A DNA stretch of 64,000 bases, from assembly GCA_014379405.1 (NCBI GenBank), contig JACMLU010000010.1, positions 62,001-126,000 on the forward strand, read 5' to 3'. The notes beneath the pieces are model-generated. The model searched no databases. It was not told the origin of the DNA and saw nothing but the letters and a program-made list of their open reading frames with translations. Each line of letters begins with the position of its first letter. The first letter of the stretch is position 1. Both the position numbers and the translations under genes were made by a program. Shown piece after piece: positions 26,035 through 33,822 of the stretch. The DNA is from Flavobacterium sp. Its GTDB lineage: Bacteria > Bacteroidota > Bacteroidia > Flavobacteriales > Flavobacteriaceae.

Positions 26035-26345
26035 ACCACAAATTACACGAATTATCACGAATTTTATTATTGTTTAAACAGGATTTGCTTCAGTTAAGTA
26101 AAAGTCAAAATTTAATGTCGTATTTTAGTGAAGCACTAAATTAATTTGCCACAGATTTCACAGATTAACACAGATTGATTCGTCACACAGCATAAAAATC
26201 TTTTTAATCTTTCAAATCTGTGGCCAAAACTTTTTATCCTATTTTGATATTACGATAATATATTCTTTCTAATTACTTTTCTGCTTTGCTCGAGTCACGA
26301 ATTTTGTTATTTTAAGGATTTGTGTGAATTTGTGCAATTTGTGGT
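26035..26345. repeat. Outer inverted repeat of a nested palindromic element
   Basis: The left arm begins ACCACAAATTACACGAATT at 26035 and the right arm ends with its near complement GAATTTGTGCAATTTGTGGT (26326-26345). The outer 10 bases match perfectly and the next ones with two changes. The arms are about 30 nt and enclose a second, independent inverted repeat. The 674-bp stretch between the phosphatase gene and wzm (25815-26488) contains no gene apart from this element and the wzm promoter/leader. Confidence 0.7.
26148..26224. repeat. Inner inverted repeat with 10-bp periodic arms
   Basis: Perfect outer arms GCCACAGATTT (26148-26158) and AAATCTGTGGC (26214-26224). Each arm continues with a word repeated every 9-10 bases: CACAGATT at 26150, 26159 and 26169 on the left, AATCT words on the right. 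A long imperfect hairpin results. Such CACAGATT elements are commonly met in Bacteroidetes intergenic DNA. Confidence 0.75.
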
Positions 26346-26395
26346 CAACTTTTTTTAAGCTTATGCATTGCCTTTATCACTAAGTTTTAAATTAT

Positions 26396-26488
26396 TATAT
26401 TTGCCCAAGTGCCGTGGCAGGATTCCAGTATCTTTCGTACTACGAAAGGTTTCCTATCTAGCCCTAAAAGTGAATTTAGCCCATATCA
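26396..26488 (+). promoter_or_regulatory. Candidate promoter and structured leader of wzm
   Basis: TATATTTG at 26396-26403 fits the -7 box TAnnTTTG; a TTG at 26368-26370 lies upstream but 25 nt away, slightly beyond the usual spacing. The leader of about 80 nt is much less AT-rich than its surroundings. It contains the palindrome CTTTCGTA-C-TACGAAAG (26432-26448) and a GCC/GGC pair at 26411-26418. It may be a regulatory RNA structure for the ABC exporter; no known riboswitch was recognised. Confidence 0.5.
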
Positions 26489-27349
26489 ATGAAAAATTCC
26501 GATAATGACTGGTTGTTTGAAATAACGCCAAAAAACAAATTCTTTTCGCTCAACCTCAAGGAGGTTTGGCAATACCGTGATTTGTTGTTGCTGTTCGTGA
26601 AAAGGGATGTGGTCACGGTTTACAAGCAAACCATCTTGGGACCTTTGTGGTATTTGATCCAGCCTTTGTTTACCTCGATTACTTTTACAATTATTTTTAA
26701 TAAAGTTGCAGGAATAGAAACAGGTACTGTGCCACCGTTTTTGTTCAACTTGGCAGGCATTATGGTCTGGAATTATTTCACGGCTTGTCTCACGGGGACT
26801 TCGGACACGTTCCGAAGCAATGCCGCGATATTTGGCAAGGTGTATTTCCCTCGTTTAATCATGCCAATTTCCACCGTGATTTCCAATTTGTTGAAATTTG
26901 GCATCCAGTTCTTGATATTTGTAGCCTTTTATGTTTTTTATTATTTTCAAGGTGCTGCCATCAGCCTAAATGGGTCGCTCCTGTTTTTTCCCCTGCTAAT
27001 TGCTTTGATGGGAATTTTGGGCCTGGGATTGGGGATGTTGATTTCTTCCTTGGTGACCAAATACCGGGATTTGAGTTATCTTATTGGTTTTGGCGTGCAA
27101 TTACTGATGTATCTCTCGGCGGTAATGTACCCGATGGCTTTGATTCAAAATAAAATGCCCGATTACGCTTGGTTGGTCCACTACAATCCTTTGGCTTATA
27201 TTATAGAAACTACTCGTTATATGTTGTTGGGAATAGGCAGTGTTTCCTTTTGGGGATTGATCTATACTATTGGGGTAACTTTTGGCCTATTTTTTATGGG
27301 ATTGCTGGTTTTCAACAAGACCGAGAAGAGTTTTATTGATACGGTTTAG
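26489..27349 (+). CDS. wzm: ABC transporter permease for polysaccharide export (Wzm)
   Basis: A 286-residue ABC-2 type permease with six membrane helices. The amphipathic N-terminal segment (LKEVWQYRDLLLLFVKRD) precedes the first helix, the middle has PPFLFNLAGIMVWNYF, and the C-terminal part has YNPLAYIIETTRYMLLG; all are typical of Wzm/TagG. It forms the inner-membrane channel that exports a finished polysaccharide on its lipid carrier with the ATPase Wzt. The ATPase gene is not adjacent as usual but 3.2 kb downstream, after three glycan genes. A candidate promoter and structured leader precede it. Confidence 0.93.
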   Translation: MKNSDNDWLFEITPKNKFFSLNLKEVWQYRDLLLLFVKRDVVTVYKQTILGPLWYLIQPLFTSITFTIIFNKVAGIETGTVPPFLFNLAGIMVWNYFTACLTGTSDTFRSNAAIFGKVYFPRLIMPISTVISNLLKFGIQFLIFVAFYVFYYFQGAAISLNGSLLFFPLLIALMGILGLGLGMLISSLVTKYRDLSYLIGFGVQLLMYLSAVMYPMALIQNKMPDYAWLVHYNPLAYIIETTRYMLLGIGSVSFWGLIYTIGVTFGLFFMGLLVFNKTEKSFIDTV

Positions 27350-27461
27350 GGGCAGTGTTCAGTCGCAGTTTGCAGTAATCAGTATCAAGATTTGAGTACA
27401 AAGTATCAATATCGTTAGTGGAAAGTTTACCATATAAGGCATATAAGTTCATTTAAGAAAA

Positions 27462-27544
27462 AAAATAAAATAACTTTGTGCTTAGCGCTTTGGCGGCAAA
27501 AATAGTTCAACAGGTTTATCGATTTAACGATTAACCAATTAACC
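27462..27544 (+). repeat. Direct repeat, copy 1 (between wzm and the FkbM gene), with promoter-like box
   Basis: This segment shares AAAATAAAATAACTTTGTG at its start and CGATTAACCAATTAACC (27528-27544) at its end with the segment at 30426-30507. The two landmarks are 57 and 56 bases apart in the two copies; the centre is diverged but keeps CTTAGCGC. TAACTTTG (27471-27478) fits the TAnnTTTG promoter box, though no good TTG is found upstream. Confidence 0.75.
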
Positions 27545-27560
27545 TACTGCAAATAAATCA

Positions 27561-28442
27561 ATGAAAAAATACCTCCATACACTTCTAAAAAAACTCGGTT
27601 ACAAAGTCTCCAACATAGCCCAAAAGGAACTGGATTTAAAAAATATGGTAAATGGTTTTGCGGTTCAAAATGACAAGAATGATTTAGTTTTAAAGTCGGC
27701 TACCTATTTGTTTGAAATCAAGAAGTATTTCCCGAAGCTTGCTTTAAAAAGTCACAAAGATGGAGTTTTGGCTCATTTTAATGACTTAAACTTATACTTG
27801 GAAAGTTCCGAGGAGTTTTTCATAGTCAAGGAAGTATTTGTTGAAAATGATTATAATTTACTATCAAATGAAAATTTTGTTGTTTTTGATATCGGAATGA
27901 ACATCGGTATCAGTTCCTTGTTTTTTGCCTTAAACAAAAATGTGGACAAAATATATTCTTTTGAGCCAGTCGTGACCACCTATAATCAAGCTACCTATAA
28001 TTTGGAATTGAACAAAGCCTATTCCCATAAAATCGAAGCCTTCAATTTTGGCTTGGGAGGTTATAGCCGTGTGGAGAAAGTACTGTATAATTCGCAAGCC
28101 AAAGGCAACTGCGGTATTCGATTGGAGTCAAGCCTGGTTATAGACAAAAAGGACGCCAAAGAAATTGAAATCATCATCAAAGATATCAGTGAGGTACTTC
28201 CTGATTTGATGGCAAAACATCCAGGACAGAAAAAGGTCTTGAAAATTGATTGTGAAGGAGCCGAATATGAAATCCTGCTAAAATTGAACGACGCCAACTT
28301 GTTGAATGGTATTGATGTATTGTTGATCGAATGGCATGACAAAGGCGCTACAATCCTTGAAGAGTTATTAGTTGCCAATAATTTTAGTGTAATTTCCAGA
28401 CACCTGACTTCTATTACCGGGATGATTTATGCCTTTAAATAA
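27561..28442 (+). CDS. FkbM family SAM-dependent methyltransferase
   Basis: A 293-residue protein with a class I methyltransferase core beginning at about residue 110 (VVFDIGMNIGISSLFFA, SAM-binding glycine motif) and YSFEPVVTTY about 25 residues on, the acidic SAM-ribose strand. KVLKIDCEGAEYEILL (about residues 228-243) is the FkbM signature. The N-terminal 100 residues are family-specific. FkbM enzymes O-methylate sugars or related metabolites; in glycan loci they probably cap or decorate the chain. It is the first of three genes inserted between wzm and wzt and starts 16 bases after the direct repeat. Confidence 0.85.
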   Translation: MKKYLHTLLKKLGYKVSNIAQKELDLKNMVNGFAVQNDKNDLVLKSATYLFEIKKYFPKLALKSHKDGVLAHFNDLNLYLESSEEFFIVKEVFVENDYNLLSNENFVVFDIGMNIGISSLFFALNKNVDKIYSFEPVVTTYNQATYNLELNKAYSHKIEAFNFGLGGYSRVEKVLYNSQAKGNCGIRLESSLVIDKKDAKEIEIIIKDISEVLPDLMAKHPGQKKVLKIDCEGAEYEILLKLNDANLLNGIDVLLIEWHDKGATILEELLVANNFSVISRHLTSITGMIYAFK

Positions 28443-28460
28443 TAAAATCAAGAAGTTGTA

Positions 28461-29318
28461 ATGCAAATGCCAATGCCTAAAGCCTCCATCATAGTTCCCT
28501 GCTACAACCAAGCCCAATACTTGGATGAAGCCCTGCAATCTGTGCAAAAACAGACTTATACCAATTGGGAATGTCTAATCGTCAATGACGGCAGCCCAGA
28601 CAATACAGAAGAAGTGGCTCGGAAATGGGAAGCCAAAGACCCTCGTTTTATTTATGTTTATAAGGAAAACGGTGGTGTAAGCAGTGCCCGAAATTTAGGA
28701 ATTCAAAAAGCGAAAGCCGAATTCATCCTCACCTTGGATGCCGATGACAAGTACGAAGCCACTTTTCTCGAAAAGGCGATGACAGTATTGGTTAATAATC
28801 CAGAAATTGGAATAGTAAGCAGTTGGGGCAGATATTTTAATGATGTCAAACAAATGCAAGTCTATAAATCAATTGGAAAAACAACTGTTGATTTTCTGTT
28901 TCACAATGCAGCAATTGGAACTTCACTTTTCCGTAAAGAATGCTGGGAACTAGTGGGCGGATATGATGAAAATCCGGAAAACGGCTACGAAGATTGGGAA
29001 TTTTATCTAAGAGTATGTGCTTTAGGGCGGAAAGTACATATTATAGAAGAAGTTCTTTTTTTTTACAGGCAGCATTCCGCTTCAAGAAGCACAGGTGTAA
29101 ATAAAGCTCATAATCTAGCCAGAAAATACATTTATATTAAGAATAAGGATATTTATTGTATGTATTATGAAGATTTAATTGACCAATTTTTAATAGCTTC
29201 TGATTTAGAAAAAGTTGAAATTAATAAATTTAAGTATACTATAGATTATAAATTAGGTGCTTCTTTGTTGAAACCAATAAGGAGTATCAAATGGGCTTTT
29301 ATAAATCTTTTTAAATAA
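28461..29318 (+). CDS. Glycosyltransferase family 2
   Basis: A 285-residue GT-A enzyme. KASIIVPCYNQAQYLDEAL opens the nucleotide-binding domain, VNDGSPDN lies at about residues 45-52, and TLDADDKYE at about 91-99 contains the metal-binding DXD. GGYDENPENGYEDWEFYLR carries the catalytic acidic residues. Three Met codons lie within the first five residues (28461, 28467 and 28473), so the exact start is open. The first half is GC-richer and the last 80 residues are strongly AT-rich, suggesting a mosaic gene. The donor cannot be named. Confidence 0.82.
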   Translation: MQMPMPKASIIVPCYNQAQYLDEALQSVQKQTYTNWECLIVNDGSPDNTEEVARKWEAKDPRFIYVYKENGGVSSARNLGIQKAKAEFILTLDADDKYEATFLEKAMTVLVNNPEIGIVSSWGRYFNDVKQMQVYKSIGKTTVDFLFHNAAIGTSLFRKECWELVGGYDENPENGYEDWEFYLRVCALGRKVHIIEEVLFFYRQHSASRSTGVNKAHNLARKYIYIKNKDIYCMYYEDLIDQFLIASDLEKVEINKFKYTIDYKLGASLLKPIRSIKWAFINLFK

Positions 29319-29380
29319 TAATTATGGGATACAAATTATTTATTCAGTAACTTGTTCTTGTAGTCTAATAAGGAGAAAAA

Positions 29381-30322
29381 ATGAAAGAAATCAAGATTAA
29401 TTTTGTGGATTTTTGGCCGGGATTCGACAAGACTAACAATTATTTTTATAATTTGTTGGTTCAGAAATACAAAGTAACTATTGATGAAAATCCGGATTTG
29501 TTGTTTTATTCCAGTTATAACAATGATTATTTAAAATACAATTGTCACAGGATATTTTATACGGCTGAAAACATAAGGCCTGATTTTTTGGCATGTGATT
29601 TTGCTTTTTCGTTTGATTACAATAAAAGAAAGAATCATTTCAGGTTGCCCTTGTATTCTATGTATGTCGAGCTTTTGGGGATGCTGGACAAGTTAGAAAC
29701 GATCAAAACGAGAGAAGAGGCTAGAAGCATTTGGAGGGCCAAAACCAAGTTTTGCTGCATGGTGATTTCTAATCCCAATAGTTCTAAAAGATTGGAATTT
29801 TTTGACACTCTTTCCAAAGTAAAACCCGTCGATTCTGGAGGCTCGGTTTTTAACAATGTGGGGGGCAGAGTAACGAATAAAGCCGAGTTTATCAAGGATT
29901 ACAAGTTTGTACTTTCCTTTGAAAACAGTGCCTACGATGGCTATACCACCGAAAAAATAATGGAGCCCATTCATGCGGATTGCATCCCGATTTATTGGGG
30001 GAATAAATTAGTGGATCGGGATTTTAATGCTGGACGGTTTTTGGATTACAATAAATTTGCATCCGAAAAAGAATTGATTGACCGCATACTCGAAATAGAC
30101 CAAAATGAGGAGTTGGCCATCGATATATTGATGCAACCCACCTTTAGTCTAGACAGACTGGCTCATACAATGGAACGGCAACAGGTTCTTCAAATTTTAG
30201 ACACTATTATAGAACATCCCGGAAAACCGATTGCCAGACAATGGTTGAGGTACATTCACAAGGCCAAATTACTATATGAAAAAAACAAAAAGAGAATAGC
30301 AATAAAATTTAAATTAACTTAA
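29381..30322 (+). CDS. GT10 family fucosyltransferase
   Basis: A 313-residue protein with the GT10 (alpha-1,3/1,4-fucosyltransferase) C-terminal domain: FVLSFENSAYDGYTTEKIME at about residues 178-197, then HADCIPIYWG. These hold the GDP-fucose-binding residues seen in Helicobacter FucT and Bacteroides enzymes. The N-terminal acceptor domain starts MKEIKINFVDFWPGFD. Heptad repeats of the Helicobacter kind are absent; the C-terminus is short and basic. It requires GDP-L-fucose, but no gmd or fcl gene is in the window. It is the last gene before the second direct repeat and wzt. Confidence 0.85.
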   Translation: MKEIKINFVDFWPGFDKTNNYFYNLLVQKYKVTIDENPDLLFYSSYNNDYLKYNCHRIFYTAENIRPDFLACDFAFSFDYNKRKNHFRLPLYSMYVELLGMLDKLETIKTREEARSIWRAKTKFCCMVISNPNSSKRLEFFDTLSKVKPVDSGGSVFNNVGGRVTNKAEFIKDYKFVLSFENSAYDGYTTEKIMEPIHADCIPIYWGNKLVDRDFNAGRFLDYNKFASEKELIDRILEIDQNEELAIDILMQPTFSLDRLAHTMERQQVLQILDTIIEHPGKPIARQWLRYIHKAKLLYEKNKKRIAIKFKLT

Positions 30323-30425
30323 ATTGCTTTTGCCAGTTCTCTGGAAATGAGTGAAATGTTTAAGTGGTTAATCGTTTATTCAAAATAAAAGGATTCCATT
30401 TCAGCTAAATATGTTACTATATGAA

Positions 30426-30507
30426 AAAATAAAATAACTTTGTGACTTAGCGCAAAATGGTTTAACTGTTTAATCGCTTAAACGGTTAACCGATTAACCA
30501 ATTAACC
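30426..30507 (+). repeat. Direct repeat, copy 2 (upstream of wzt), with promoter-like box
   Basis: Second copy of the element at 27462-27544. It has TAACTTTG (30435-30442), CTTAGCGC and CGATTAACCAATTAACC (30491-30507), and ends five bases before the wzt start codon. The box is a possible promoter for wzt and the genes behind it. Confidence 0.75.
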
Positions 30508-30512
30508 CTCAT

Positions 30513-31778
30513 TTGAAAGATATAATCTTAAAAGCTGAAAACATCTCCAAGCAATACCGCCTCGGGCAGGTAGGTACGGGCACGCTCAGCCACGATCTGA
30601 ACCGCTGGTGGCACGAAATACGGGGTAAGGAAAATCCGTATCTCAAAATAGGCGATACTAACGACCGCAGCACTAAAGGCGAAAGCGACTATGTTTGGGC
30701 ACTCCAAGACATTAATTTTGAAGTGGAACGTGGCGAAGTCTTGGGCATCATTGGCAAAAACGGGGCGGGAAAATCCACGCTGTTGAAAATACTCTCCAAG
30801 GTTACAGCACCCACAACAGGAACCATCAAGTCACGAGGGCGCATCGCTTCCTTGCTGGAAGTGGGCACGGGATTTAACACAGAGTTGACTGGCCGCGAAA
30901 ACATCTTTTTGAACGGTGCCATTCTGGGAATGAGCAAAAAAGAAATTGCCTCCAAGATTGACGAGATTATCGAGTTCTCGGGTTGTGAACGTTATATAGA
31001 CACGCCCGTAAAACGCTACAGCAGTGGGATGACGGTGCGACTGGCTTTTGCCGTGGCGGCTTTTTTGGAACCAGAGATTTTGGTAATAGATGAGGTGCTG
31101 GCCGTGGGCGATGCCGAGTTCCAGAAAAAAGCCATTGGCAAGATGCAGGATATTTCCCGTTCTGGAGGTAGGACGGTTTTGTTCGTGAGTCATAATATGG
31201 CAGCGGTCGAAACGCTTTGTACAAGAGTTATAAGTATGCAAAATGGTATTATTTGTGGTGATGGAAATCCAACCAAAATTATATCTGATTATTTACAAAG
31301 TAGTTCTTTTTCAGAGCGGAAAATTAGTTTTGACACTATTGATGAAGCTAAAGGAAATGAAAATGTGAGAATTCTTTACGCCGCTATTGAAAACGCCTCA
31401 ACATTGGATAAAAACGAAACGATTGATGTGACTTCAGTCATTAATTTTCGAATGAAAATTGTGAATCAAACCAATCAAGAAAGAATTTCTGTTGGTTATG
31501 ATTTACGAACCATAAAAGGGGATGTGGTTTTTGGTAGTTTAAATAAATTTGATTGTGGTACTGGAGATATTTCAGAAGTTATATGTCATATTCCAGCTAA
31601 TTTTTTGAATGATGATGTTTATCAAATACATGTGTATTTTCATACCGATGCTATGAGTGGATTGTTTAGTGATACGGAGTTGTTAACTTTTGAAGTGAAA
31701 GATGTCAAGCGAGAATCAGGTTATTTGGGAAAAGTTAATGGAATGATTAGGCCACAATTAAAATGGGATAAAGTTTAA
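30513..31778 (+). CDS. wzt: ABC transporter ATP-binding protein with Wzt-type C-terminal domain
   Basis: A 421-residue ATPase using a TTG start; an in-frame stop lies 18 bases upstream and no ATG precedes the conserved ILKAENISKQYRLG. Walker A is GKNGAGKST (about residues 81-89), the signature is YSSGMTVRLAF (about 169-179), and Walker B is ILVIDEVLAVGD (about 188-199). Residues from about 260 form an extra beta-rich domain as in Wzt proteins that read the chain end of the exported polysaccharide. Base composition changes sharply near base 31200, from GC-rich ATPase code to AT-rich C-terminal code, suggesting domain exchange. Partner is Wzm at 26.5 kb. Confidence 0.93.
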   Translation: MKDIILKAENISKQYRLGQVGTGTLSHDLNRWWHEIRGKENPYLKIGDTNDRSTKGESDYVWALQDINFEVERGEVLGIIGKNGAGKSTLLKILSKVTAPTTGTIKSRGRIASLLEVGTGFNTELTGRENIFLNGAILGMSKKEIASKIDEIIEFSGCERYIDTPVKRYSSGMTVRLAFAVAAFLEPEILVIDEVLAVGDAEFQKKAIGKMQDISRSGGRTVLFVSHNMAAVETLCTRVISMQNGIICGDGNPTKIISDYLQSSSFSERKISFDTIDEAKGNENVRILYAAIENASTLDKNETIDVTSVINFRMKIVNQTNQERISVGYDLRTIKGDVVFGSLNKFDCGTGDISEVICHIPANFLNDDVYQIHVYFHTDAMSGLFSDTELLTFEVKDVKRESGYLGKVNGMIRPQLKWDKV

Positions 31779-31792
31779 AAAAAATATTAAAA

Positions 31793-32683
31793 ATGAATTG
31801 TATAAATATTGGTTTTTTTTTGATGGGTAAAAAAGGATTTAAATCCCTTGAATTTTTATTAGAAAAAAAAGATAATTTTAATATTAAGTATGTTGTTTGC
31901 TCAAAAGATAATTCGATAATTCAGGATTATTTTAAAGAGATTTCTGATTTATGCGCTGAAAATAATATTGAATTTATTGATAGGGTTTTATTTGATAACA
32001 ATAAGTATAATAATGTTAATTTGATTTTTGCTATTGGGTGGAGATGGATAATTCGAAAAAATCAAGATAAAATAATTGTTTTTCATGATTCATTATTACC
32101 AAAATATAGGGGATTTAATCCTTTAGTAACGTGTTTGATAGAAGGGGATGATGAAGTAGGGGTTACTGCTTTGTTGGCAAATGAAAGAATGGACTCGGGG
32201 AATATTATCGGGCAAGAAAGTGTGAAAATTAAATATCCACTTAAAATTGAAAAAGCAATAGATATTGTTAGTGAATTATATTCCCAGTTGTTGTATAAAA
32301 CGATAATCAAATATTTTAATAATGAGCTGTTAGAAATAGTCCAAAATGAGGAAGAATCAACATATAGTTTGTGGAGGAATAATGAAGACTACAAAGTTAA
32401 TTGGCAGGAAAATTCCGCAAAAATAAGAAGATTTGTAGACGCTGTTGGGTTTCCTTATAATTCTGCTTCTGCAATTTATAATGAAAAAGAAATAAGTATT
32501 TTAGAAGTTTCTGAACAACAAGATATAAGAATTATTAATAGAGTGCCAGGTAAAATCTTTGAAATAATGGATAACAAACCATTAGTAGTTTGTGGTGAAG
32601 GAATTATAAAGATTGAAAAGGCGGTTTATAGAAATACGGAGGATGAGGTTAAATTTAATTTGCTCAGAGTGAAAATATTATGA
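31793..32683 (+). CDS. Sugar N-formyltransferase (methionyl-tRNA formyltransferase-like)
   Basis: A 296-residue formyltransferase-fold protein. The active-site strand reads VFHDSLLPKYRGFNP: His98 and the SLLP loop are kept, but the Asn two positions before the His in FMT is Val96. Asp134 in ERMDSGNII matches the third catalytic residue. The C-terminal third resembles the accessory domain of sugar formyltransferases. The stop overlaps the start of a WecE-like aminotransferase, so it probably N-formylates dTDP-4-amino-4,6-dideoxygalactose (Fuc4N) using N10-formyl-tetrahydrofolate. Confidence 0.8.
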   Translation: MNCINIGFFLMGKKGFKSLEFLLEKKDNFNIKYVVCSKDNSIIQDYFKEISDLCAENNIEFIDRVLFDNNKYNNVNLIFAIGWRWIIRKNQDKIIVFHDSLLPKYRGFNPLVTCLIEGDDEVGVTALLANERMDSGNIIGQESVKIKYPLKIEKAIDIVSELYSQLLYKTIIKYFNNELLEIVQNEEESTYSLWRNNEDYKVNWQENSAKIRRFVDAVGFPYNSASAIYNEKEISILEVSEQQDIRIINRVPGKIFEIMDNKPLVVCGEGIIKIEKAVYRNTEDEVKFNLLRVKIL

Positions 32684-33822
32684 ATATTCCATTCAATAAG
32701 CCATATCTTACAGGAAAAGAAACGCAATATATTACCGATGCCGTAGTGTCTGGTAAAATATCGGGTAATGGTAAATATACCCAATTGTGCCAACAGTTTT
32801 TCGAGCAAAAGTATGGTTTTGGAAAATGTTTACTTACAACTTCCTGCACTGATGCGTTGGAGATGGCGGCTATTCTTATTGGTATTCAACCAGGAGACGA
32901 AGTTATTATGCCTTCTTACACTTTTGTTTCCACTGCAAATGCTTTTGTATTACGAGGAGCAAAAATTGTTTTTGCCGATTCATATGCCGAAAATCCTAAT
33001 ATTGATGCGAGTACCCTGGAGTCTTTAATTACTTCTAAAACCAAAGCAATAGTTCCAGTGCATTATGCAGGTATGGCTTGTGATATGGATACAATTATGG
33101 AAGTGGCTCATCACTATAATTTGTTTGTTATAGAAGATGCCGCCCAAGCCATAGATAGTTTTTATACAGGAAAAGACGGAATCAAAAAAGCCTTGGGTTC
33201 TATCGGACATTTAGCTGCGTTCTCTTTTCATGAAACTAAAAATATTATTTCTGGAGAAGGGGGGATGCTTGTCATTAATGATAAACAATTTGCTAATCGA
33301 GCCGAAATTATTTGGGAAAAAGGAACCAATCGTGCTTCTTTTTTTAGGGGTGAAGTAGATAAGTATGGTTGGGTTGATATTGGGTCTTCTTTCTTACCAT
33401 CCGAAGTGATTGCCGCTTTTCTTTGGGCACAGATTGAACATTTAGATGATATTCAGGTAAAACGAAAACAGATTTGGAATCAATATTACGAAGGTTTAAA
33501 AGTAATTGCCGATTATTGTAATTTTAAATTACCCCAAATATCAAATTATGCCACAAATAATGCTCATATGTTTTATTTGGTTTTTGAATCATTAGAAAAA
33601 AGGGATAGATGTATAAAACATTTAAAAGATAAAAATATTCATAGTGTATTTCATTATTTAAGCTTACATAAAAGCCCTTATTATTCTTATAAATATGAAG
33701 GGATAGATTTACCAAGGAGTAATCAATATTCTGATACTTTGTTGCGTTTGCCTTTTTATTATGAATTATCGAATAAAGATATTGAATTAATTATTAGCAT
33801 AGTAAAAAATGGAAAAGATTAA
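32680..33822 (+). CDS. wecE: dTDP-4-amino-4,6-dideoxygalactose transaminase (WecE/RffA)
   Basis: A 380-residue DegT-family PLP enzyme that matches E. coli WecE closely as I recall it: IPFNKPYLTG, GDEVIMPSYTFVSTANAFVL, VPVHYAGMACDMD, HETKN with PLP Lys187, and the RGEVDKYGWVDIGSS segment. It aminates dTDP-4-keto-6-deoxyglucose at C4 to give dTDP-Fuc4N. It overlaps the formyltransferase gene by 4 bp and the next transferase gene by 14 bp. The substrate needs RfbA (21.9 kb) and an RfbB not present here. Confidence 0.93.
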   Translation: MNIPFNKPYLTGKETQYITDAVVSGKISGNGKYTQLCQQFFEQKYGFGKCLLTTSCTDALEMAAILIGIQPGDEVIMPSYTFVSTANAFVLRGAKIVFADSYAENPNIDASTLESLITSKTKAIVPVHYAGMACDMDTIMEVAHHYNLFVIEDAAQAIDSFYTGKDGIKKALGSIGHLAAFSFHETKNIISGEGGMLVINDKQFANRAEIIWEKGTNRASFFRGEVDKYGWVDIGSSFLPSEVIAAFLWAQIEHLDDIQVKRKQIWNQYYEGLKVIADYCNFKLPQISNYATNNAHMFYLVFESLEKRDRCIKHLKDKNIHSVFHYLSLHKSPYYSYKYEGIDLPRSNQYSDTLLRLPFYYELSNKDIELIISIVKNGKD

